Below, one piece after another: positions 25,359 through 35,126 of a stretch of 46,737 bases of DNA. Numbering within the stretch: position 1 is the first letter of the stretch; each line of letters opens with the position of its first letter. Under the pieces are notes generated by a model. That model was given only the letters and a program-made list of their open reading frames with translations, did not search any database and was not told the DNA's origin. Origin of the DNA: Winogradskyella sp. (GTDB taxonomy: Bacteria > Bacteroidota > Bacteroidia > Flavobacteriales > Flavobacteriaceae); assembly GCF_013213975.1 (NCBI RefSeq), contig NZ_JABSST010000014.1, positions 1 through 46,737 of the forward strand, written 5' to 3'. The position numbers and the translations under genes are program-made.

Positions 25359-27269
25359 CTACTTCTTACGACGCTGCTGTGCTTGCTTTTGCTGTTCTGC
25401 CTGCTCCATCATCTCAGCCATTTTCCTTTGAAAACGATTCTGTTTTTTAGGTTTACTCTTACTCACTTCAATTTTAGCAAGAACTTTTTCCTCGTCAATG
25501 ATATAGTTCTTAATCACCAACATGATTCCAATACTAATTAAGTTAGAAATAAAATAATACAAACTTAATCCAGAGGCATAGTTATTAAAGAAAACTAGCA
25601 TTAGTAATGGTGAGAAGTAAATCATGTACTTCATCATTTTACTCATATCAGGCATTCCTTCTTGTGGTGGCCCTTGCATAGCAGTTTGTTGACCTGTTGT
25701 CATTTTCATGTAGAAGAAAATGGCAACTGCTGCTAAAATTGGAAATAAAGCCACATGGTCTCCATAAAAAGGGATACTGAATCCATCAGGGAAATCATAT
25801 ATTGAATCAAAAGAACTTAAATCATCTGCCCAAAGAAAGCTTTTTTGTCTTAAATCAAAAGCTGTTGGGAAAAACATAAATAAGGCATAAAATACTGGAA
25901 TCTGCATTAAGCCAGGTAAACATCCACTAAGCGGACTTGCACCTGCTTTACTTTGCAAGGCCATAGTTTCTTGCTGCGCTTTCATTTTATTATCCTTATA
26001 CTTGGCTCTAATCGCATCCAACTCTGGCTTCAGTATTTTCATCTTTGCCTGTGATAAAAATTGCTTGTATTGAACAAATGACAGCATTATTTTCACTAAA
26101 ACTGTCATCACAATAATGGCTATACCATATGGCAAGAAACCACTCAAGAATCCGAATAATGGAATAAATAAAGCTTTATTAATCCAACCGAAAATTCCCC
26201 AACCAAAAGGAATACTCTCTTCTAGGTTCTTATCATATGCTTTTAATGTTTTTGCATCTGTTGGACCATAATACAATCCATAGTTTTTATTAACCTCACC
26301 TCCATTAAAAGCCAAAGGCATTTTAGTGGTATACAACTTTGTGAAAAGTGAATCTACTTCTTCATCTTCTACAAGGTTTTTTGAAGTCATTTCTACCTTG
26401 CTGAATGGATTATCATTCGCTACAAGTATTGAACTAAAAAAGTGCTGACGGTAAGACAACCATTCCACATCTTCTACCGTTTCCTCGTCATCACCCATTT
26501 GGCCTAACTTCTCAACACGATCTGTATCATGCATGTATGTTAAACGCGTGTAACGGTTTTCGTAACTGATACTTTTAGCATGACGTATTCCCTTTTGTCT
26601 CCAATCTAAAGTAATTGGCTGAGAGGTGTTGAATATACCATTTAAGCCTTGTGACTTAACTGAAAAATCAATCATATAATCATCCGGCTTTAACTCATAT
26701 CTATACTCTAAAAACTCTTGCTCAGAGAATTTAAGCTTCATAGAAACAACAGTGTTATCACCGCTTTTTGTAACACTTGGTTGAAATGGAAAATCCTGAG
26801 TGTTACGGAGCCTACCATCATTAGTATTAAAGGTGATATTGAAATTGCTATTTTGATTCTTGACCATATATATAGGCACAGAATCATAATCCACAAAGTT
26901 TTTTAGCTTTACCTCAGCTAATTGGCCTCCTTGACGTTGAAACTTTAATTCAAAAACGTCAGTTTCTACGATAGTCATATCATCACCTGGTAAAGTTAAT
27001 GCGTATGAAATGGCACCAAGTCTATTCTTGGCTTCTGCTAGCTGAGTAGAATCTAATGCCTTTACAGGTGCATAATCCTGACTTGTGGTTACAAGAGTTT
27101 CATTTTGTTTACTTTCCCTTTGTTCTGCTTCAACCTGCTCTTGCTCTGCCTTTTTCTGAGCTTCTAACTCTTCAGGTGTAGGTGTATTTTGGTACATCAT
27201 AAATACCAGTATACCAAAAATAAGGACAAACCCTATTATAGAGTTAATATCGAGTTTCTTTTCTTCCAT
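25359..27269 (-). CDS. yidC: Membrane protein insertase YidC
   Basis: 636 aa. It inserts and folds inner-membrane proteins, alone or with SecYEG. An N-terminal membrane anchor (about 8-24, IIGFVLIFGILVFMMY) is followed by a large periplasmic beta domain (about 60-340), then the conserved core of membrane segments (about 360-590) with QYKQFLSQAKMKILKPELD (cytoplasmic loop), SGCLPGLMQIPVFYALFMFF and SNLISIGIMLVIKNYI. The C-terminal tail is long and basic (ending QQKQAQQRRKK), as in Bacteroidota, and may contact ribosomes. It lies 88 bases after pyrG on the same strand and ends at a strong terminator; pyrG-yidC linkage is usual in Flavobacteria. Confidence 0.97.
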   Translation of the reverse strand: MEEKKLDINSIIGFVLIFGILVFMMYQNTPTPEELEAQKKAEQEQVEAEQRESKQNETLVTTSQDYAPVKALDSTQLAEAKNRLGAISYALTLPGDDMTIVETDVFELKFQRQGGQLAEVKLKNFVDYDSVPIYMVKNQNSNFNITFNTNDGRLRNTQDFPFQPSVTKSGDNTVVSMKLKFSEQEFLEYRYELKPDDYMIDFSVKSQGLNGIFNTSQPITLDWRQKGIRHAKSISYENRYTRLTYMHDTDRVEKLGQMGDDEETVEDVEWLSYRQHFFSSILVANDNPFSKVEMTSKNLVEDEEVDSLFTKLYTTKMPLAFNGGEVNKNYGLYYGPTDAKTLKAYDKNLEESIPFGWGIFGWINKALFIPLFGFLSGFLPYGIAIIVMTVLVKIMLSFVQYKQFLSQAKMKILKPELDAIRAKYKDNKMKAQQETMALQSKAGASPLSGCLPGLMQIPVFYALFMFFPTAFDLRQKSFLWADDLSSFDSIYDFPDGFSIPFYGDHVALFPILAAVAIFFYMKMTTGQQTAMQGPPQEGMPDMSKMMKYMIYFSPLLMLVFFNNYASGLSLYYFISNLISIGIMLVIKNYIIDEEKVLAKIEVSKSKPKKQNRFQRKMAEMMEQAEQQKQAQQRRKK

Positions 27270-27357
27270 AATTTATATCCGCTTCTGCGGCTGACTGATT
27301 AATGATCTTGTTATCCCAAAAAGCTATCCAAAGTTCACTTTACGCCAAAGTGGCATA

Positions 27358-28983
<1,626 letters not shown>

Positions 28984-28994
28984 TTAAACGCAGG

Positions 28995-29002
28995 CAAATT
29001 TA
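28995..29002 (-). promoter_or_regulatory. -7 box TAAATTTG upstream of pyrG
   Basis: An exact TAnnTTTG match on the minus strand, 20 bases before the pyrG ATG. No TTG stands at the ideal -33 distance. Confidence 0.45.
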
Positions 29003-29062
29003 CAAAATAAAACGAGGAATCGTAGAATTGTTCAAGGTTTGTTAATATGTTATTTTTATGGT

Positions 29063-29626
29063 GTGGAAATAGCCTATACATTAAAATCTAAAGACCCTCT
29101 AACATTAGAATTACTTGCGAGTCAAATACAGACTTGGAAAGAGCTGTTAGCAATTGTTAGAAACTTACCCTATGGTAGAAATAGCAATAGAAAAGACATT
29201 ACTCTAGTTTGGAAAGAACAAAAAGGCACCTGTAGTTCTAAACATGCGTTCCTTAAATATGTTGCGGATTTAAATACGATCACTAATATTGAATTGATTT
29301 TGGGCATTTACAAAATGAAAGAGTCGAACACAAGAAATATAGGTACTGTTCTAACTCGAAATGGGTTAGATTATATTCCAGAAGCTCACTGTTATCTGAA
29401 GCAAAACGGTAAACGTTTGGATTACACATCACAAAATTCAGATATTAAAAATATAGAAAAAGACATTGTATTAGAACAAATTATCTCGCCTAGTCAAGTC
29501 GTTGATTTCAAAGTTAATTTTCACAAAAACTATATCAGTCAGTGGATTATTAATCACAAAATACCAATAACTTTTAATGAAGTTTGGGCAATTAGAGAAG
29601 CGTGCATTTTTAATTTAAGTCAATGA
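29063..29626 (+). CDS. Transglutaminase-like (papain-fold) cytoplasmic protein, unknown function
   Basis: 187 aa from GTG 29063 (MEIAYTLKSKDPLTLELLAS); a TTG at 29039 opens the same frame, but the extra eight residues look non-coding. It has no signal peptide. A Cys in GTCSSKHAFLKYVAD (C57) is followed by a His in PEAHCYLKQNGKRLDYT (H109) and an Asp (D120). Cys at a helix start, His and Asp on following strands is the order of a transglutaminase-like catalytic triad. I cannot assign a named family. It converges with the DUF3820 gene, one base between stop codons, and is not in an operon. Confidence 0.65.
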   Translation: MEIAYTLKSKDPLTLELLASQIQTWKELLAIVRNLPYGRNSNRKDITLVWKEQKGTCSSKHAFLKYVADLNTITNIELILGIYKMKESNTRNIGTVLTRNGLDYIPEAHCYLKQNGKRLDYTSQNSDIKNIEKDIVLEQIISPSQVVDFKVNFHKNYISQWIINHKIPITFNEVWAIREACIFNLSQ

Positions 29627-29627
29627 T

Positions 29628-29867
29628 TTATAAGTCAGTTTTTCTAGAAAAGTCCCTTTTAATAGTATTTACTAATTCCTCTAGACCATTAATTTTTATG
29701 TCATGCATTTGAAGCATCATTCTTCCAAGCTTACCTTCAGGAAATCCTTTTTGTTTAAACCAAGTGTAGTAGTATTCTGGGATATCTACTAGATATTCAC
29801 CTTTGTACTTTCCAAAAGGCATTTTATAATGCGCTAGTTCAATCAATGCTTCTTTAGACCCTTCCAA
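29628..29867 (-). CDS. DUF3820 family small protein
   Basis: 79 aa. The family motif MPFGKYKGEYLVDIPEYYYT followed by WFKQKGFPEGKLG is clear. DUF3820 is annotated as a putative quorum-sensing-regulated virulence factor from a Pseudomonas structure, and homologous segments occur in exonuclease-type proteins, but its activity is not established. It is the last gene of the guaA operon and starts one base after the DUF922 stop codon. Confidence 0.85.
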   Translation of the reverse strand: MEGSKEALIELAHYKMPFGKYKGEYLVDIPEYYYTWFKQKGFPEGKLGRMMLQMHDIKINGLEELVNTIKRDFSRKTDL

Positions 29868-29868
29868 A

Positions 29869-30414
29869 TTACTCTGATTTATACTTTTCTAATTTTAGTA
29901 ACTCTTCAGTGATATAAGCTTCCCAATACTTTTGCGCTTCTAAATTTATAGAGTGGTTCGATTGCTCATCATAAGTCCTTTGAGTGTTATCTAGCGCGTC
30001 ATTTATTGCCTTATGTATTTGATTCATTTGAATTTTGATATTTTGATTGACAACCAATCCATCCAATTGTTGTCTGAACTTCCGGACATAGAGCTCTGTG
30101 ATATCAAAATGTAATTGTTCATGTTTTAAAATATAAGTATTTGCCCTCTCCTTAATATACCAGGACTTATTAGGATAAAAATGAGCCTCTACTGACGCTG
30201 AAAAATCTACAATTCTTTTTCCAGATGTTTTAACTGAATAACCAAATGTAATTCCAGAAGCCGTTAAAGCTACAGCTCCAGAACTTGGATTTGGATTAGC
30301 CTTAAAGTCTGACCAAGTTAACTTACGAGACGCATTCCATGTCATGGTCTCTTTACTGCTTGGATTTGCAACAAAAAATAAAACTAAAAAAACGAGTATA
30401 TATTTCACTTGCAT
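29869..30414 (-). CDS. DUF922 secreted putative zinc protease
   Basis: 181 aa with an N-terminal signal (about 1-19, VLFFVANPSS). The DUF922 domain follows: TWNASRKLTWSDFKANPN, then AHFYPNKSWYIKERA and the HExxH-like LKHEQLHFDITELYVRKF (about residues 98-115), where two His and the following Glu could bind a zinc ion. Members are predicted metalloproteases of the envelope; no substrate is known. The start overlaps or abuts the OsmC stop, within the guaA operon. Confidence 0.82.
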   Translation of the reverse strand: MQVKYILVFLVLFFVANPSSKETMTWNASRKLTWSDFKANPNPSSGAVALTASGITFGYSVKTSGKRIVDFSASVEAHFYPNKSWYIKERANTYILKHEQLHFDITELYVRKFRQQLDGLVVNQNIKIQMNQIHKAINDALDNTQRTYDEQSNHSINLEAQKYWEAYITEELLKLEKYKSE

Positions 30415-30816
30415 TTATTGCCAGTTAAACGTGATATCTTTTTCAATATCAGGATGTAAACTGTGATACACAGGACAAGTGTTTGCTGAACGCTCTAGAA
30501 TTGTTTTAGTTTTTTCATCAGCTTCAAATGGAAGATTTAACACCACTTCAATTTTTGAAATACGCCTTGGATTACTAGCCATGGTCTTTGTTACCTGCGC
30601 TTTAGTCCCAGTCATATCAATATCCATATCTCTGGCTTTAATTCCCATTACTGTAAGCATACAACTTGCTAATCCTGTGGCAACAGTATCTGTAGGAGAA
30701 AACGCTTCACCTTTACCATTATTGTCTGTAGGAGCATCTGTAATGAAAGAATTTCCTGATCTAATATGTATACTTTCTGTTCTGAGATTTCCTAGGTAAG
30801 TTACTTTTGACGTCAT
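30415..30816 (-). CDS. OsmC/Ohr-type thiol peroxidase
   Basis: 133 aa. The two redox cysteines are in LASCMLTVMGIKA (C52) and RSANTCPVYHSL (C114), the spacing of OsmC proteins that reduce organic peroxides in the cytoplasm. The protein is of normal length. It is placed between the LysM protein (one base away) and DUF922 (no gap), so the three are one transcript. OsmC rather than Ohr is favoured by the sequence near the first Cys but not certain. Confidence 0.9.
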   Translation of the reverse strand: MTSKVTYLGNLRTESIHIRSGNSFITDAPTDNNGKGEAFSPTDTVATGLASCMLTVMGIKARDMDIDMTGTKAQVTKTMASNPRRISKIEVVLNLPFEADEKTKTILERSANTCPVYHSLHPDIEKDITFNWQ

Positions 30817-30817
30817 A

Positions 30818-32722
30818 CTAATTGGCTTCTACTATCCTTAAATTATCATATTTCACAATGTAAACAGCTTCATTTATGTAGCCACCAAATAAAGACTTGT
30901 TGTATCTAAACTTATTCTCTATATACTCTGTTTCAATAACATCTGCAGAAGCCTCATAAAGGTTTTCCTCAGACGCCAAACGTAAAAGAACATCTAAAGT
31001 TATATCAAATCCTCTAGCTACGTACTTACTTGGAGATACTCCATATTCTCGTTTATAAGCTCTAACAAAACTACTATTTTTAGTCTCGTCATAACTTCTA
31101 TGCGTCGATGGGTAATGAAATTTAAGATTGGATAAATAATTATTATCAATATCCTTGCCTTCAAATGCTTTATTCTTATTACATGTCACTAAAACAATTT
31201 CGATATCTTCACTAACATAACCATTGACCATACTAGCAACACTTGAGACGAAGGTATCATTATTGGTCTCTAAGAAAACAACAGTCTTTCCTTTAGAAAA
31301 TGTATTCTCCAAACGCACAGGATAAAGGAAAAAATCATCATTTCCTGTTTTCTTATTTCGTTCTGAAAAAAATTGAGTCGCTCCTGGAAACTCGTTTTTT
31401 AATTGATTACTTATAGCCCGATGCGATTGATCTGCAATGATAATAACTTTTGATTTTAAGCTGTCTTTTTTCACAAACTCAATCATTGCCTTTCGCAATA
31501 GTTTATCCTCAGGTATAGTTTGAAAAACATTTGAATACACTTCCTTCGGTTTATTAAGTGCTGCAATAACGGGTATGTTATCGCGTTTTAATGCCGATGC
31601 TACACGATCAAAACTCTTTTCTTCCATTGGTCCGATAACAGCATCATAATTTGAAAAATCGTTATCCTCTAATAATTCTCTAGTTCTAGCAGCGCGGTAC
31701 TCGGTATCTAAAACTTTTAAATCGGACGAAATCCCTAATCGTTTTGCAGAATCAAGTGCCATCGTTACTCCTACATGAAAGTCTAAAACTATAGATAACA
31801 ATCTGTTATTCTTGATCATAGACTTTACCTCAGCCATAGAATCTATATCAATTCTATTCAGACGGTAAGGCAACATAAGTGCTAATTTCTTGGTTTCGAA
31901 ATTCTTAAGTTTTGAAGTCAACTCTACAGTCTCAACACCTGAAAGATTCGCTTCAGTATCAATGGTAGCTGGTATCTTTAGTACCATTCCAGCTTTTAAT
32001 CCTGATTCTTTCAGCTCAGGATTTAATTCTTCCAATTCTTCTTGAGTTAATCCAGTTTTAACTTTTAGTCTGTAGAAACCTTCTTTAGGTAATACTTCAT
32101 AATAATTATAAGCTGTTTCAATAATTCTCTCTTCATCATCCTTAACATTAGGCACATTAAGCTCATCACCAGGCTGTAACACAGGATTCATATTTGGATT
32201 TAGTGCTTCTAACTCAGCAACGGTAATACCAAATTTATAAGCAACACGCCATTTACCTTCCTTAGGTTGTACAGCATATTTTTTAAGGGTGTTCCTATAG
32301 GTTTGTTTAGAAATAATGGTTTTAAACCTAGGAATTCTGATTCTATTTCCTTTCTTCAAGTTTTCTGAATACAAAAAGCGGTTTGCTTTTTTTATGTCTT
32401 CTTCGGAGACACCATATTTTTGAGATAAACCGAATAACGTTTCTTTACGCTTAACTTTGTGATTTTTATATCCTATTAATTCTCGAGATTCCTCTACAAT
32501 TGGCTCATTCTTAATTCTTGAATTAGGAATAATTAAAACCCTGTTAATTTGAAAATTAGATTTTGCATCAGGATTTAATGCAAAAATATCAAATGGTGTA
32601 ACCAAGTATTTTTTGGCTATACTTTCAATGGTTTCACCCTCTTTCACCTTATGCTCAACATAGTTTTGAGCACCAAGATTCAAAGCTGCAATGATTAGTA
32701 AGACTGATAATAAATTCTTCAT
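30818..32722 (-). CDS. Exported four-LysM protein fused to a periplasmic-binding-like domain
   Basis: 634 aa with a signal peptide (about 1-18). Four LysM-like modules in a row: HKVKEGETIESIAKKYLVTP, HKVKRKETLFGLSQKYGVSE, AVQPKEGKWRVAYKFGITV and YEVLPKEGFYRLKVKTGLTQ; modules 3 and 4 are diverged and have Lys-Glu-Gly in place of the usual G-E/D-T-L. The remaining 355 residues resemble a type I periplasmic ligand-binding fold (VTMALDSAKRLGISSDLKVL, and YDAVIGPMEEKSFDRVASAL). LysM binds peptidoglycan, so the protein is probably a wall-bound sensor or lytic/stress regulator; neither ligand nor enzyme activity is evident. It starts 58 bases after guaA. Confidence 0.8.
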   Translation of the reverse strand: MKNLLSVLLIIAALNLGAQNYVEHKVKEGETIESIAKKYLVTPFDIFALNPDAKSNFQINRVLIIPNSRIKNEPIVEESRELIGYKNHKVKRKETLFGLSQKYGVSEEDIKKANRFLYSENLKKGNRIRIPRFKTIISKQTYRNTLKKYAVQPKEGKWRVAYKFGITVAELEALNPNMNPVLQPGDELNVPNVKDDEERIIETAYNYYEVLPKEGFYRLKVKTGLTQEELEELNPELKESGLKAGMVLKIPATIDTEANLSGVETVELTSKLKNFETKKLALMLPYRLNRIDIDSMAEVKSMIKNNRLLSIVLDFHVGVTMALDSAKRLGISSDLKVLDTEYRAARTRELLEDNDFSNYDAVIGPMEEKSFDRVASALKRDNIPVIAALNKPKEVYSNVFQTIPEDKLLRKAMIEFVKKDSLKSKVIIIADQSHRAISNQLKNEFPGATQFFSERNKKTGNDDFFLYPVRLENTFSKGKTVVFLETNNDTFVSSVASMVNGYVSEDIEIVLVTCNKNKAFEGKDIDNNYLSNLKFHYPSTHRSYDETKNSSFVRAYKREYGVSPSKYVARGFDITLDVLLRLASEENLYEASADVIETEYIENKFRYNKSLFGGYINEAVYIVKYDNLRIVEAN

Positions 32723-32780
32723 TTAATTAATTTTAGCTGACTTAACAATATGAAACAAAATCAGCTTTTAAATCACTAAT

Positions 32781-34316
32781 TTATTCCCATTCAATGGTCG
32801 CTGGTGGCTTAGAGCTTATATCATAAACAACTCTATTAACCCCTTTTACTCTATTTATAATCTCATTTGAAGTTTTTTGTAAAAACTCATATGGTAAATT
32901 CACCCAATCTGCTGTCATGCCGTCTGTACTTTCGACGGCTCTAAGTGCTACACATTTCTCATAAGTACGCTCATCTCCCATAACACCTACACTATTTACC
33001 GGCAATAACATAGCACCAGCCTGCCATACCTTGTCGTACAAATTCCAAGAACGAAGATTATTAATAAAAATAGCATCGACTTCTTGTAATATACGTACTT
33101 TCTCACGAGTTAGATCTCCCAGTATGCGAATTGCTAATCCAGGACCAGGAAACGGATGTCTACCTAATAATTGAGAATCCATATTCATAGATGCACCTAC
33201 TCGTCTTACCTCATCTTTAAATAAGGTCTTTAATGGCTCTACAACCTTTAATTTCATAAAATCAGGCAAACCTCCAACATTGTGATGACTCTTAATGGTA
33301 GCACTAGGGCCACCAGTAGCCGATACACTTTCAATAACATCGGGATAGATTGTTCCTTGGGCTAACCATTTTACATCTTTTATTAAATGTGCTTCATCAT
33401 CAAAAACTTCAATGAACACGCGACCAATCGTTTTGCGTTTTTCTTCAGGATCGCTCTTTCCTGCTAAGGCATCCAAAAAGCGTGCCGAAGCATCTACACC
33501 TTTAACGTTTAATCCCATGCCTTCGTATTGATGTAGTACATCTTCGAACTCATTTTTTCGCAAAAGACCATTATTTACGAAGATGCAATATAGATTGTCA
33601 CCAATAGCTTTATGTAATAACATAGCTGCTACAGAAGAATCTACACCACCGGATAATCCAAGGACTACTTTATCATTTCCGAGTTTTTCCTTTAAATCAG
33701 CAATTGTTTCTTCAACAAAGGCATTTGGAGTCCAATCCTGCTCAATTTTTGCAATCTTAACTAAGAAATTTTGAAGCAATTGATGACCATCTGTTGAGTG
33801 GTACACTTCTGGATGAAATTGAATAGCAAATGTATCCTCACCTTCAATTTTAAATGCAGCATTCTCTACATCTTCAGTACTCGCTAGTAGCACTCCACCT
33901 TCAGGTAATTTTTTAATAGTATCACTATGACTCATCCAAACCTGACTACCTTCATGAATATTTTCAAAAAAATCTTCATCAGTCTTTATAAAACCTAAAT
34001 TGGCTCTTCCATACTCTCTCGTGTTGGATTCTGCTACCTCACCTCCAGAAAAATGTGCTAAATATTGTGCGCCATAGCATACGGCTAAAACAGGTTTTTT
34101 ACATCTTATCTCAGACAAGTCTGGATGCAGCACATCCTCTCCTCTTACCGAATTAGGACTACCAGATAAAATTACAGCTTTAAAACTGGCTTGATCGTTA
34201 GGGATTTTATTGAAAGGATGAATCTCACAGTAGATATTTAATTCTCTTACACGTCTTGCAATAAGCTGTGTGTACTGGGATCCAAAATCTAAAATTAGGA
34301 CTTTGTTTTGTTGCAT
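32781..34316 (-). CDS. guaA: GMP synthase (glutamine-hydrolysing) GuaA
   Basis: 511 aa from ATG 34316; five codons further upstream are open (from 34331), but [20 protein letters not shown] is the normal start and the -7 box lies inside the longer frame. It converts XMP to GMP using glutamine. The glutaminase domain has the nucleophile Cys80 in [13 protein letters not shown] and His168/Glu170 in [12 protein letters not shown]; the synthetase PP-loop is SGGVDSS (222-228). The C-terminus ends KPPATIEWE, as in all GuaA proteins. It is the first gene of a five-gene operon, with a -7 box three bases before the ATG. Confidence 0.98.
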   Translation of the reverse strand: MQQNKVLILDFGSQYTQLIARRVRELNIYCEIHPFNKIPNDQASFKAVILSGSPNSVRGEDVLHPDLSEIRCKKPVLAVCYGAQYLAHFSGGEVAESNTREYGRANLGFIKTDEDFFENIHEGSQVWMSHSDTIKKLPEGGVLLASTEDVENAAFKIEGEDTFAIQFHPEVYHSTDGHQLLQNFLVKIAKIEQDWTPNAFVEETIADLKEKLGNDKVVLGLSGGVDSSVAAMLLHKAIGDNLYCIFVNNGLLRKNEFEDVLHQYEGMGLNVKGVDASARFLDALAGKSDPEEKRKTIGRVFIEVFDDEAHLIKDVKWLAQGTIYPDVIESVSATGGPSATIKSHHNVGGLPDFMKLKVVEPLKTLFKDEVRRVGASMNMDSQLLGRHPFPGPGLAIRILGDLTREKVRILQEVDAIFINNLRSWNLYDKVWQAGAMLLPVNSVGVMGDERTYEKCVALRAVESTDGMTADWVNLPYEFLQKTSNEIINRVKGVNRVVYDISSKPPATIEWE

Positions 34317-34319
34317 GTG

Positions 34320-34327
34320 CAAAAATA
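34320..34327 (-). promoter_or_regulatory. -7 box TATTTTTG three bases before the guaA start codon
   Basis: On the minus strand TATTTTTG spans 34327-34320 and the ATG starts at 34316. The spacing predicts a leaderless or nearly leaderless guaA mRNA and excludes the longer start at 34331. Confidence 0.5.
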
Positions 34328-34983
34328 ACAATTGCTTTCAGATTGTAAATTTTCACATTGCTATTTTTTTAGATATTTTTTTAACAATGATTTAAACAGC
34401 AATTAGCCTATAACCCTAAACTGAAAAGTCTCTGATTAAGTAGAGTTTACTGTGAATTCATTCATAAAAATTCTCTAATAGTATACTATTACTTGAGCCG
34501 CATTATCAAAATAGGTTGTATTGGTAATTTTGTTTGCAATAAGGTCCCGTTGAATAGATGTTTAAAAATACGTACGACAACTATTAATTTCGAAACCAAC
34601 ATGGTTTCCATTCCAAACCAAATTCACTTAGTTTGTTGCGTTATTGCTATGATGCATATTTGGAAAAACTAATTCTGCAGAAAATAATACATAAGCTTTC
34701 ACTCTTTTACTAATATGATAGAAATTCTAGCCTGCGCCATGTTACCTTCAATTCTAAAATTGACAGGTTAAATTCTATTTGTAATATTCAAGTGTTTGAA
34801 TAGTTATTTAATAAATTTACTGTCTCAAATTCTATAGTTTATGCTGTCGGAAAATTCTATAAACTCAAAACCCAAATCTTGGCGTTTGCAGTTTCATATT
34901 CAAAAAATATAGTACGAGATGCTGGTATTCGTTACCTAAGGAATCTCTTAAGGAAACGACTAATATTTTAAGCATGGCCATAG
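34328..34983. other. Gene-free stretch upstream of guaA
   Basis: About 650 bases with no credible coding frame on either strand, no tRNA fold and no repeat of an insertion sequence. Composition is AT-rich and the frames are cut often by stop codons. A short imperfect repeat (CCTAAGGAATCTC / CTTAAGGAAAC near 34936-34955) is the only local pattern. Together with the next segment it forms the largest non-coding region of the window. Confidence 0.6.
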
Positions 34984-35058
34984 AAAAAAAAAAAAAAACA
35001 ATTTAAAAAATTGGAAAAAAAAAAAAAATTAAAAAAAAAAAAACATTAAAAAAAAAAA
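34984..35058. repeat. Series of long A-tracts
   Basis: Runs of 15 (34984-34998), 14 (35015-35028), 13 (35031-35043) and 11 (35048-35058) adenines with only a few bases between. They end four bases before a perfect palindrome. Long A-tracts are rigid or curved DNA. The exact lengths may be inexact in the assembly. Confidence 0.8.
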
Positions 35059-35062
35059 CGAG

Positions 35063-35078
35063 TTTTCCACGTGGAAAA
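35063..35078. other. Perfect 16-bp palindrome, parS-like (ParB consensus, two mismatches)
   Basis: TTTTCCACGTGGAAAA at 35063-35078 is a perfect palindrome with a CACGTG core. It differs from the chromosomal ParB site TGTTNCACGTGNAACA only at the second and fifteenth positions. Each half, TTTTCCACG, is also one base from the DnaA box variant TTTTCCACA. It may be a chromosome-segregation centromere, an origin-associated element, or a site for another dimeric regulator; no parAB genes are visible nearby. Confidence 0.45.
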
Positions 35079-35126
35079 AAACACAAACTTAATACATAAG
35101 AAACCAATCAAGAATTCATGATAGTA

